Source: an uncultured Parabacteroides sp. (lineage in GTDB: Bacteria > Bacteroidota > Bacteroidia > Bacteroidales > Tannerellaceae). From it: 64,000 bases of DNA. This document shows, in pieces, positions 8,201 to 14,497 of this stretch. Position numbers and translations under genes: made by a program. The notes below the pieces were generated by a model. The model searched no databases, had not been told where the DNA came from, and saw only the letters and a program-made list of their open reading frames with translations. The stretch's first letter is position 1; the number at the start of each line of letters is the position of its first letter. Where the stretch lies: contig NZ_CABUOD010000026.1 in assembly GCF_902493135.1 (NCBI RefSeq), positions 1 to 64,000 of the forward strand, given 5' to 3'.

Positions 8201-8935
8201 CGTGATGTCCTTGCTGAAGAACAACTGGAATGCTTCGTTACCGATTGCGTTCAACATAGAGGCCTTCATTGTGACAGGAGATGCTGCTAATGCAGCAACT
8301 GTAGCTGTAGCCTTTGTTCCTGTAAACGTTAATTTTTTAACAGCTTCAGCTAACTCCGCAGAAGTCTTAATATCCTTCGCGTCTACTGTCGCACACATCA
8401 ATTTGATTACATCGCCAGCTGTATTCAGCTGGTAGCCTACCACTTTCTTTGCAGCAGCATCATAATAAGCGGCAGGAGTAAAATCAATGTCATCCAGAGT
8501 TACTTTACCTTCCGCATATTTGTCTGCACCAACAGTCGCAATATACTGAACACCCGGTGCAACCACTGCGCCCGGTGCATAGTATTCAGACTTATTGGCA
8601 GCAGCATCAGCCTTTGTCAAGGTTACCGGTCCATTCACCTTATTTTCAACGCTTACATAATAGCCTTCAATCAAACCATTAGCGTCTTTGTAAGGAGTCA
8701 AATTCAGTTTCCACAAAGTCTTGTTGTACTTTTCCAAAGTCGGTACTGTTTCTTTAGCCGGATCAGTAGCCAAAGCCAAGCTGTCGCGAGTAACGCCTTC
8801 GCCAACAGTCAAGAACTTCTCACCTACCTTAATTTGGATATACTCTCCAACAGGATAAGCATCAGCCATCGCGTTGAAAGAGAACCCACCTGCTACCAGT
8901 GCGGCAGCCAAAAGAGTAGAAAATCTCTTGTTCAT
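5294..8935 (-). CDS. Giant exported S-layer-like protein with DUF6383-type C-terminus (copy 1)
   Basis: The 1213-residue protein begins with a signal peptide (MNKRFSTLLAAALVAGGFSF...AMA). Ala/Lys-rich helical stretches occupy about residues 200-480, beta-rich repeats with many Val, Thr and Asp follow, and the C-terminal domain of about 75 residues ends in NVLGQVITNTVITSDN...GVVVVAVEGEEAVKAIVK. I associate this C-terminus with DUF6383 of Parabacteroides. It also resembles type IX secretion sorting domains (a NxxGQ strand, a final Gly-Val-Val strand, terminal Lys), so cell-surface delivery by that system is plausible. Cysteine is almost absent. The protein is probably an abundant, perhaps glycosylated, surface-layer component. 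Its last third is closely similar to the product of 49756-53445. No promoter facing the gene is visible between 8936 and 9030; expression should depend on inversion of 9031-9252. Confidence 0.75.
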   Translation of the reverse strand: MNKRFSTLLAAALVAGGFSFNAMADAYPVGEYIQIKVGEKFLTVGEGVTRDSLALATDPAKETVPTLEKYNKTLWKLNLTPYKDANGLIEGYYVSVENKVNGPVTLTKADAAANKSEYYAPGAVVAPGVQYIATVGADKYAEGKVTLDDIDFTPAAYYDAAAKKVVGYQLNTAGDVIKLMCATVDAKDIKTSAELAEAVKKLTFTGTKATATVAALAASPVTMKASMLNAIGNEAFQLFFSKDITDNAKFTNPFSANELQAVENAVYSAAKYDLSDFNDAVEAANEVVSEVADFKGAINAYVAEITTAMNETATAAGAIAEKAPNKADITATATPLASDEVKKLFKTDGDVAKKVAALLTQAADKDNKYENVAAADAPEVYKVKDAAAKLKKVTDARDAAVKEIDKLAASAAITKVKAAVANFATGIYRIADEKVDYTDYKVSDKTADAALKAIAAGYADAHKTTLEALVAENVVTVTPSAAITANSYYPYAVVGEKDTYVVVDTAYVASKEKYMSLGTTKLNEVVVLKSGKAAVDVTDDDYEFDESTMEKILVPNLGSWATPALFKMDVAIKNVEQGDSILIYANAWKEPTGSAKYYSDATDAVASFEPDKNVVIRTLGNSREASILLATGENTDAVKNTKISFTEPKLATLVKDGAIYFVVEKTKASEKEGKYRVSTPADFTTWAKVAYENVPGTQFVATKNGNIYSLDNRDFAASVVKGQKLYVVGEEKDMIYTTSARDTFQLVEIADAKDEHLGYKFITEPIQQISDYVLSAINYANPEVPFFLTFDGNADSTLIAAKDQTKALGLKAMLDENKKEVTSAYDMNDKNLEKQYYQLYAKDGKDTLYIDVNEDNELVVTKVPTNLLLQFRNVNNEANEYEVLIGAYDASSKTYQTNKKVSYNQNGQAVAVNLDEATAFVYDLTDNSTDIYKNFEITEPTSVIISIDGDEASKVTAVKPFAVIKRTGLDLKAAATDNDFVLGLDTAYVNRKNNIRYAYYITKPIDVEKTGSFDKKAYMVSYNDSIVAKRSNDTVKYEQDNLTRIGFVHAQRVEFGENDSLAISKVKPVATDTIYVAGNNKGVTPATWAFAIESDGTYRIETAADANGNKYVSYLNGILVLGNREQAQLFNVNSTDLTPTDNEKIATSEVTVIAGEGQVTIAGAQGKKVVVTNVLGQVITNTVITSDNAPIAAPQGVVVVAVEGEEAVKAIVK

Positions 8936-9030
8936 AATTCTAAAATGTTTAATTAATAAATAGTATATCTATATGTATATCGTCTCTTTCGATAACCCTT
9001 GTTTTACAAGCGTTAACTAAAATCCTGTAT

Positions 9031-9054
9031 AATGACTAATGAAAACGTACGTTT
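9031..9054 (+). repeat. Left inverted repeat of putative promoter switch 1
   Basis: This 24-base sequence, starting AATGACTAATG and ending ACGTACGTTT, is repeated perfectly in inverted orientation at 9229-9252. The repeat is itself a near-palindrome if extended to 9070 (AATGACTAA ... TTAGTCATT around AAAACGTACGTTTT). The same repeat with a few changes flanks the equivalent segment upstream of the second DUF6383 gene. It is the likely crossover site of a site-specific recombinase. Confidence 0.75.
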
Positions 9055-9228
9055 TTTTTAGTCATTTTTTCGGAGGTATGAAGGGAGTTCGTATCGGAAA
9101 GAAGGTTTTTCGTACAGGTAAGGCTATCTAATTGATAAGAAAGAATATAGAAAAGGAAAATTTATAGGGAGAAAGGATTGCAGGTTTAAAAAGTAGTTGT
9201 ATTTTTGTAGCTGAAAAATGACGAATTT
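9055..9228. promoter_or_regulatory. Putative invertible promoter segment 1, OFF orientation
   Basis: These 174 bases lie between the two inverted repeats and hold one good Bacteroidetes promoter (9178-9207), which reads to the right, away from the giant gene that starts at 8935 on the opposite strand. I find no TAnnTTTG element reading leftward within the segment or between it and the gene. Inverting the segment would place the -7 element at about 9076-9083, reading into the gene with a leader of roughly 130-140 bases. The matching segment at 53565-53737 has recognisably similar sequence (for example ATTGATAAGAAA...GGAAAATTT) in the same orientation. Confidence 0.65.
9178..9207 (+). promoter_or_regulatory. 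Promoter inside the invertible segment, locus 1
   Basis: TTG at 9178-9180, a 19-base spacer and TATTTTTG at 9200-9207 match the Bacteroidetes sigma-ABfr consensus. It reads rightwards, toward the right inverted repeat and the toxin-antitoxin genes, and away from the giant gene. The same promoter with identical spacing is found at 53687-53716. Confidence 0.7.
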
Positions 9229-9252
9229 AAACGTACGTTTTCATTAGTCATT
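9229..9252 (-). repeat. Right inverted repeat of putative promoter switch 1
   Basis: It is a perfect 24-base inverted copy of 9031-9054. Further matching bases beyond it (GTCATTTTT on the outer and inner sides) give about 40 bases of imperfect inverted similarity overall. Confidence 0.75.
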
Positions 9253-9619
9253 TTGAAAATCACCTCTATCTTTTTTATATCCAATCACTTACAACTATAA
9301 AAACAACCTAAAACAGGCCTGAAATCCGGCTTTTTTATATAATGTACATATGTACCTATATTTGCATATAAATCAAAGTCTATCAGCGATATACATAATA
9401 TCCGCGAACAACCCGTCCCCACTTCCAGAATAGCCAAAGTCGGCCATTTTCAGGAATACTTCACTTTGTATTGCTTCCTTGTTGTTAACAAAGCCTAAGC
9501 ATAAGTGGGTGAAAACCGCTCAGGGCAACCGCGCCCAATTTGATACGTTTGTATTTTTAACTTTAAACTATTGGTTATCTGTTTGAAAGTATTTATCTTT
9601 GTGGAAATGGAATTTTATT
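9253..9619 (+). promoter_or_regulatory. Intergenic region with promoter of the PIN toxin-antitoxin pair
   Basis: No gene is visible in this stretch. Its right end has TTG at 9571-9573, a 20-base spacer and TATCTTTG at 9594-9601, a good promoter placing transcription start near 9608, only about a dozen bases before the antitoxin ATG at 9620. The remainder is AT-rich. It holds a short palindrome GTACATATGTAC near 9344 and no other structure I can interpret. Confidence 0.55.
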
Positions 9620-9823
9620 ATGGATACAACAATACAAGGCTTTTATTTGAACATTCCTAAAGCTGATGTTAAGTTTTTTCAGCAATTAGTAAAAAAAATG
9701 GGATGGTCTGTGTCTACTAAAGAAAGTATGTTGGACCGGTATGTCAAGTCTCGTCCTAAAGATGTCGAACTGTCTGACGATGATATTTTATCGGAGTTGA
9801 ATGCCGTAAGATATAGCAAATGA
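9620..9823 (+). CDS. Putative antitoxin of a PIN-domain module
   Basis: The 67-residue protein begins at the ATG at 9620; an upstream TTG at 9599 overlaps the -7 element and is unlikely to be used. Its N-terminus (MDTTIQGFYLNIPKADVKFF) suggests a short beta strand for DNA binding, followed by helices and an acidic Ser-Asp-Asp-Asp patch (residues 53-56, VELSDDDILSELN) that would wrap a toxin. It overlaps the following PIN gene by four bases (ATGA), the usual layout of antitoxin-toxin operons. The assignment rests mainly on this context and size. Confidence 0.65.
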   Translation: MDTTIQGFYLNIPKADVKFFQQLVKKMGWSVSTKESMLDRYVKSRPKDVELSDDDILSELNAVRYSK

Positions 9824-10221
9824 AAATAATTGTAGACACGAATATTTGGATATCGTTTACTATTGGAAAGAAACTGTCTACTTTGAAAACTCTGCTAAAC
9901 AGTAAACAAGTAGAGATTTATGTGTGCGAAGAATTGATAGGGGAATATAAAGCCGTGGTTCAAAGACCGAAGCTGAGGAAGTATATTGGAGAGAAAGATA
10001 TCCTCGACACGTTAGAATTGATGAGCTTGTATTGTTTTTGTGTTGATATAGAAAAGCAGGCGGAATCTCCTATCAGAGATATAAAAGATTTATATTTATT
10101 GTCATTAGCCGATACGATTCCAGCCGACTATATCGTATCGGGCGATAAGGATTTGCTTGTATTAGGTAAGCATAATGAAACACGCATCTTGGATTATAAC
10201 TCTTTCCTTTCTTTATTATAG
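9820..10221 (+). CDS. PIN-domain toxin (putative ribonuclease)
   Basis: The 133-residue protein has the PIN nuclease pattern: MKIIVDTNIWIS at the start with Asp6, a glutamate in CEELIGEYKAVVQRPKLRKY (about residues 45-60), and the C-terminal acidic pair DTIPADYIVSGDKDLLVLGK (about 103-122). PIN toxins cleave RNA, often initiator tRNA or rRNA, and are restrained by the partner encoded just upstream. The protein belongs to the group often annotated as 'toxin component, PIN family'. It is translationally coupled with the antitoxin by ATGA overlap. It sits between the first giant surface gene and the chromosome partition operon. Confidence 0.8.
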   Translation: MKIIVDTNIWISFTIGKKLSTLKTLLNSKQVEIYVCEELIGEYKAVVQRPKLRKYIGEKDILDTLELMSLYCFCVDIEKQAESPIRDIKDLYLLSLADTIPADYIVSGDKDLLVLGKHNETRILDYNSFLSLL

Positions 10222-10290
10222 GATTCGTTATCATTCCTAAAAAATACCCTCCATCTCGCTCATTTGAAACAAGTTATTAAATATTTTGTT

Positions 10291-10298
10291 TATATTTG
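10291..10298 (+). promoter_or_regulatory. -7 element of the parA operon promoter
   Basis: TATATTTG fits the Bacteroidetes TAnnTTTG box. The -33 region is weak: a TTTG lies 24 bases upstream, longer than the normal 19-20. Transcription from here would give a leader of about 105 bases before parA. Confidence 0.4.
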
Positions 10299-10410
10299 CA
10301 AGTTATCAACAGATAAGGTGACTTTTCAACAAAACAGGCATTGTTTTGCTTGAACTGATTTGTGTTAGGTTTTTAATGTTTAGTTTTGCCCCCGAATAAA
10401 TAGACAAAGT

Positions 10411-11175
10411 ATGGGAAAGATTATCGCTTTAGCAAATCAGAAAGGTGGGGTAGGTAAGACTACCACTACGATTAATCTGGCTGCATCGCTGGCGGCGCTT
10501 GAGAAAAAGGTGCTGGTGGTCGATGCGGATCCGCAGGCTAACGCTTCGTCGGGATTGGGCGTGGATATCCGGAATGTGGAATTGTCCATCTACGAATGCC
10601 TGGTGAATGGCGACGAACCGAAAGGCGCCATTGCCAATACGGAAGTGGAGGGGCTGGATATTATCCCTTCACATATCGACCTGGTAGGTGCGGAGATTGA
10701 AATGCTGAACATGGAGAACCGGGAACTGATATTGAAACATATACTGGTCCCGTTGAAGGATCAGTACGATTTTATCCTGATCGACTGTTCTCCCTCTTTG
10801 GGACTGATCACGGTGAATGCCTTGACGGCGGCCGACTCGGTGATGATACCCGTGCAATGCGAGTACTTCGCGCTGGAAGGCATCAGCAAACTGTTGAACA
10901 CGATAAAGATCATCAAGTCGAAGCTGAATCCCGCTTTGGAAATCGAAGGTTTCCTGTTGACAATGTACGACTCGCGTCTTCGCCTGGCCAACCAGATATA
11001 CGAAGAAGTGAAGCGTCCGTTCCGGGACCTGGTTTTCACGACCGTTATTCAGCGTAATGTCAAATTGAGCGAAGCTTCCAGCTACGGCAAGCCCGTGTTG
11101 CTTTACGATGCCGAGTCGAAGGGGGCTCTTAATCACATGCAGCTTGCACAGGAGCTGATAGATAAAAACAAATAG
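10411..11175 (+). CDS. parA: ParA/Soj chromosome-partition ATPase
   Basis: The 254-residue protein opens with the deviant Walker A motif ANQKGGVGKTTTTINLAASL (residues 8-27) and has VVDADPQANAS and FILIDCSPSLGLIT as the further ATPase motifs. ParA forms ATP-dependent dimers on DNA and moves ParB-parS complexes during chromosome segregation. parB follows after an 80-base gap that carries an inverted repeat. The order parA, parB, DUF5683, lytic transglycosylase and rel is a conserved Bacteroidetes arrangement, suggesting coordination of chromosome segregation, cell-wall turnover and stringent response in one transcription unit. Confidence 0.95.
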   Translation: MGKIIALANQKGGVGKTTTTINLAASLAALEKKVLVVDADPQANASSGLGVDIRNVELSIYECLVNGDEPKGAIANTEVEGLDIIPSHIDLVGAEIEMLNMENRELILKHILVPLKDQYDFILIDCSPSLGLITVNALTAADSVMIPVQCEYFALEGISKLLNTIKIIKSKLNPALEIEGFLLTMYDSRLRLANQIYEEVKRPFRDLVFTTVIQRNVKLSEASSYGKPVLLYDAESKGALNHMQLAQELIDKNK

Positions 11176-11244
11176 ATTTATGATTTATGATTTATGATTT
11201 GAAAAGACAAACAAATCATAAATCATAAATCATAAATCATAAAT
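11176..11244. repeat. Inverted array of ATTTATG-type heptamers between parA and parB
   Basis: The left arm has three to four tandem copies of the heptamer TTTATGA (11176-11200) and the right arm four to five copies of its complement (11213-11244), separated by about 12 bases. Together they can form a long AT-rich hairpin in the parA-parB message. Similar heptamer arrays occur between genes in other Bacteroidales, as I remember. It could influence message processing or be a replication-slippage product. Confidence 0.6.
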
Positions 11245-11254
11245 TCGAAAGTTT

Positions 11255-12142
11255 ATGGTAATGAAAAGATCGGCTCTTGGCCGCGGATTGGATGCTTTGA
11301 TAACGATGGACGACCTCAAAACGGGCGGTTCATCGTCTATTAGTGAAATAGAGCTGAGTAAAATCCAGCCCAATCCGGATCAACCCCGTTCTGTTTTTGA
11401 GGAAGAGACGCTTGAGGAGCTGGCGACTTCCATCCGTTCATTAGGCGTCATCCAGCCGATCACGCTGAAAGAGGCCGGGACGGACAAATATATGATTATC
11501 TCCGGCGAACGCCGGTATCGGGCCTCCCTGATGGCGGGACTGGAACGCATCCCTGCCTATATCAAAACCGCGGCTGACGAGAATGTGGTCGAAATGGCTC
11601 TGATCGAGAATATCCAGCGTGAAGACCTGAACTCGATTGAAATAGCCTTGGCTTACCAGAAGCTGATCGACAGCTACGGACTGACGCAGGAAAAGCTGAG
11701 CGAACGTGTCGGCAAGAAGCGGGCGACGATTGCCAATTACCTCCGCCTCTTGAAGCTCCCGGCCGAGATACAGGTGGGGCTGAAGGATAAGAAGATCGAC
11801 ATGGGGCATGCGCGTGCGTTGCTTCCGGTCGAGGACCCGGAGGTGCAGTTGGCGCTTTACGAACAGATCCTGGCGGAAGGCTTGTCCGTACGCAACGTCG
11901 AAGAGATAGTACGCGGCGGAGTGGATGCGGCGGCGCTCGAACAGGCGAAGAAGGAAAAGCCCGCCCCGCGGAAACCGAAACTTCCCGAGGAGTTCAACTT
12001 GCTGAAGGATCATCTGTCCAGCTTCTTCAATACGAAAGTACAGTTGGTATGCAACGAAAAAGGAAAAGGTAAAATAACGATCCCCTTTGCATCTGAAGAT
12101 GAATTGGAAAAACTGATCGGCTTGTTGGATAAGTTGAAATGA
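11255..12142 (+). CDS. parB: ParB chromosome-partition protein
   Basis: The 295-residue protein has the ParB N-terminal CTP-binding domain (residues 28-120: LSKIQPNPDQPRSVFEEETL, MIISGERRYRASLMAG), the helix-turn-helix parS-binding domain (YGLTQEKLSERVGKKRATIA, residues 146-165) and a C-terminal dimerisation domain (about 245-295). The second Met, two codons in (MKRSALGRGLDALI), is an equally good start. The protein binds parS near the origin and works with ParA. I did not find a parS-like palindrome in the window by eye. The stop overlaps the next gene by four bases. Confidence 0.95.
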   Translation: MVMKRSALGRGLDALITMDDLKTGGSSSISEIELSKIQPNPDQPRSVFEEETLEELATSIRSLGVIQPITLKEAGTDKYMIISGERRYRASLMAGLERIPAYIKTAADENVVEMALIENIQREDLNSIEIALAYQKLIDSYGLTQEKLSERVGKKRATIANYLRLLKLPAEIQVGLKDKKIDMGHARALLPVEDPEVQLALYEQILAEGLSVRNVEEIVRGGVDAAALEQAKKEKPAPRKPKLPEEFNLLKDHLSSFFNTKVQLVCNEKGKGKITIPFASEDELEKLIGLLDKLK

Positions 12143-12855
12143 GAAACGGGAAAGCGATTTTATGGATAATAGTCCTGCTCTGCGGTTCGATATGGTCCGG
12201 CTATGCGCAGAGGGCGATAACGGCAAAGCAGGATACGGTGATATCTTCCGATTCGACCGTCAGGGCTGTCCTTTCGGCTGCCGACTCGCTTCCCCAGCCG
12301 AAGGTGAAGCTGAAGGAATTCAAACCTGATCCGAACAAAGCGTTGCTTTACGCGTTGGTGCCGGGCTTGGGACAGATCTATAACAGGAAGTATTGGAAGC
12401 TCCCGTTGGTTTACGGGGCCTTTATGGGCTGTATGTATGCCATCACCTGGAACAATAAGAATTATAGTGATTATTCGAATGCCTATTTCAATATCATGGA
12501 GGATTATCAAAAGGTGTTGGAAGGGCAACAGGAAGGGCATACACCGTACACCGGGCCGTGGAGCGAGAGCTGGACGATCTTTGTGCCGAGCGGGCAGGAG
12601 AGTTCCTATGTCTCGAATGCCCAGTTCCAGGAAAACCTGAAGCGACGGAAAGATTACTTCCGCCGTTACAGGGATTTGAGTATTATCATTACCGTGGGGG
12701 TATATGCGATCACTATTATCGACGCGTATGTGGATGCCCAGCTGTTCGACTTTGACATCTCTCCGGACCTGAGTTTGCACTGGTCGCCGGAGGTAACCCC
12801 GAAGACCCGCTATACGCCGGGTTCGTATGGATTGAATTGCAGTTTTAAGTTCTAA
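12139..12855 (+). CDS. DUF5683 exported/membrane protein
   Basis: The 238-residue protein has an N-terminal hydrophobic segment resembling a signal peptide (AILWIIVLLCGSIWSGYAQ). A Pro/Lys-rich stretch is followed by the DUF5683 core: DPNKALLYALVPGLGQIYNR, KLPLVYGAFMGCMYAITWNN and YFRRYRDLSIIITVGVYAIT (about residues 63-205), which gives two or three membrane segments. The function is unknown. It is embedded in the parAB-lytic transglycosylase-rel operon and overlaps parB by four bases, so a role linked to envelope growth is possible but unproven. Confidence 0.85.
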   Translation: MRNGKAILWIIVLLCGSIWSGYAQRAITAKQDTVISSDSTVRAVLSAADSLPQPKVKLKEFKPDPNKALLYALVPGLGQIYNRKYWKLPLVYGAFMGCMYAITWNNKNYSDYSNAYFNIMEDYQKVLEGQQEGHTPYTGPWSESWTIFVPSGQESSYVSNAQFQENLKRRKDYFRRYRDLSIIITVGVYAITIIDAYVDAQLFDFDISPDLSLHWSPEVTPKTRYTPGSYGLNCSFKF

Positions 12856-12859
12856 CATC

Positions 12860-14410
12860 ATGAATAAAAACCTACTTATCCTATTCTGCCTGTTCTGCCT
12901 GATGCAGGTCTCCCGTGCACAGGACCCTATATTCGGCGAACCGCAGCATTCGACATTATCGGCAGACTCGCTGTCTGACGTAGTGGGCCTGATACCTGAA
13001 AGCCTCGATGCAAACGTGGATAGTTTGCTCCATTCCTGGCACGTGCAATACTTTTCGAAGGTAGACGAGTATTGTCACGATGATGCGGAGAATGTCTATT
13101 TCCCCGATTCTGTTTATGAAGAGCGGCTGGAACGTCTGCCGAGTGTGATCCGTCTGCCTTATAACGAGGTGGTGAGGGATTGCATCGACCTGTATGCCGG
13201 ACGCAAGCGTGATCTGGTACGTTATATGTTGGGCATGGCGGATTTCTATTTCCCCATTATCGAACAGGTGCTCGACAAGCATGACCTGCCTTTGGAACTG
13301 AAGTATCTGGCTGTCGTCGAAAGCGCCTTGAATCCGGTTGCCCTTTCCCGTGTGGGGGCTTGCGGGTTATGGCAGTTCATGCTTCCGACCGGCAAGATAT
13401 ATGGTTTGGAGATCAACAGCCTGTTGGACGAACGGCGGGATCCGGAAAAGGCGACTGAGGCGGCCTGCAAGTATTTCAAAGACATGTATGCCATCTATGG
13501 CGACTGGAACCTGGTGCTGGCTTCCTATAACTGTGGTCCGGGCAATGTGAACAAGGCGATCCGCCGTTCCGGAGGCAAGACCGATTTCTGGGAGATCTTC
13601 CGCTTCCTGCCCCGTGAAACCCGTTCGTATGTGCCGTTGTTTATCGCTGCCAATTATATCATGAATTACTATTGCGATCATAATATTTGCCCGATGCAGA
13701 CCAGCCTGCCGTTGGCGACCGATACGGTTATGGTGAGCAGCATGCTTCACCTGCAACAGGTTTCCGATGTGCTGGGGATCGACATCGAACAGCTTCGTGC
13801 GCTCAACCCGCAATATAAACGGGATATCATTCCGGGAAATACGGAACCTTCCGTATTGAAACTTCCGGCATCGCAGACCTATGCGTTTGTCGACAAGGAG
13901 GATTCGGTCTATACGCATCGTATAGAGGAGCTGCTGGCCAACTGCGTACCGGTCCATGCCGCCGACGGATCGAAGAATCTCACGCTTGAGAAAATAACTC
14001 ATGTGGTGGCTTCGGGCGAGAACATCTATACCATCGCGAACCGCTACGGCGTTACTCCGAAGGATATCCGCAAATGGAACGGGCTCGGTTCCAACCGTGT
14101 TGCCAAAGGCCGCCGCCTGCGTCTGCATGTCGATAACGGAGGGGTCGCATTTGCTTCCGCCAAGACAAAGAAGACCGAAAAGGCCGGAGCCGCAAAAGCG
14201 GAACAGAAGGCGACTCCTGTCGTTGCCAAGAGCCATCAGACGGCCCGCGTATCAGGCAAAAGTTTGACATATAAAGTGCAGTCCGGCGATTCGCTTTACT
14301 CCATTGCGAAGAAGTATCCGGGAGTTTCCACAGACGACTTGCAGAGAGCCAACGGGCTGACAAGTGCCGATATCCGGCCGGGGCAAGTCTTGAAAATTCC
14401 GGTCGTTTAA
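12860..14410 (+). CDS. mltD: MltD-like membrane-bound lytic transglycosylase with two LysM domains
   Basis: The 516-residue protein has a signal peptide (NLLILFCLFCLMQVSRAQ) and a lysozyme-like SLT domain at about residues 125-260, with the catalytic Glu in LAVVESALNPVALSRVGACG and ASYNCGPGNVNKAIRRSGGK further on. Two C-terminal LysM modules follow (HVVASGENIYTIANRYG near 375 and YKVQSGDSLYSIAKKYPG near 468). It cleaves peptidoglycan to 1,6-anhydromuropeptides in the periplasm. It starts four bases after the DUF5683 stop, so the two are probably cotranscribed. An Ala/Lys-rich linker separates the two LysM modules. Confidence 0.9.
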   Translation: MNKNLLILFCLFCLMQVSRAQDPIFGEPQHSTLSADSLSDVVGLIPESLDANVDSLLHSWHVQYFSKVDEYCHDDAENVYFPDSVYEERLERLPSVIRLPYNEVVRDCIDLYAGRKRDLVRYMLGMADFYFPIIEQVLDKHDLPLELKYLAVVESALNPVALSRVGACGLWQFMLPTGKIYGLEINSLLDERRDPEKATEAACKYFKDMYAIYGDWNLVLASYNCGPGNVNKAIRRSGGKTDFWEIFRFLPRETRSYVPLFIAANYIMNYYCDHNICPMQTSLPLATDTVMVSSMLHLQQVSDVLGIDIEQLRALNPQYKRDIIPGNTEPSVLKLPASQTYAFVDKEDSVYTHRIEELLANCVPVHAADGSKNLTLEKITHVVASGENIYTIANRYGVTPKDIRKWNGLGSNRVAKGRRLRLHVDNGGVAFASAKTKKTEKAGAAKAEQKATPVVAKSHQTARVSGKSLTYKVQSGDSLYSIAKKYPGVSTDDLQRANGLTSADIRPGQVLKIPVV

Positions 14411-14451
14411 CTTTTTCTGTCGCTTTCGGGAATATATCGCAAATATTTATA

Positions 14452-14459
14452 TATATTTG
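14452..14459 (+). promoter_or_regulatory. -7 element upstream of the rel gene
   Basis: TATATTTG lies about 40 bases before the rel start, in the 87-base gap after the transglycosylase gene. The -33 position has only TTTCG-like sequence, so the match is partial. It suggests that rel can be transcribed independently of the upstream par genes. Confidence 0.35.
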
Positions 14460-14497
14460 CCTACCGACATATTAAAAAATACGGAAGGGCATTCGAT

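Noticed and set aside
10222..12142. A parS site near parAB
   Set aside because: I looked for a TGTTCCACGTGGAACA-like palindrome in the window and saw only half matches, none convincing.
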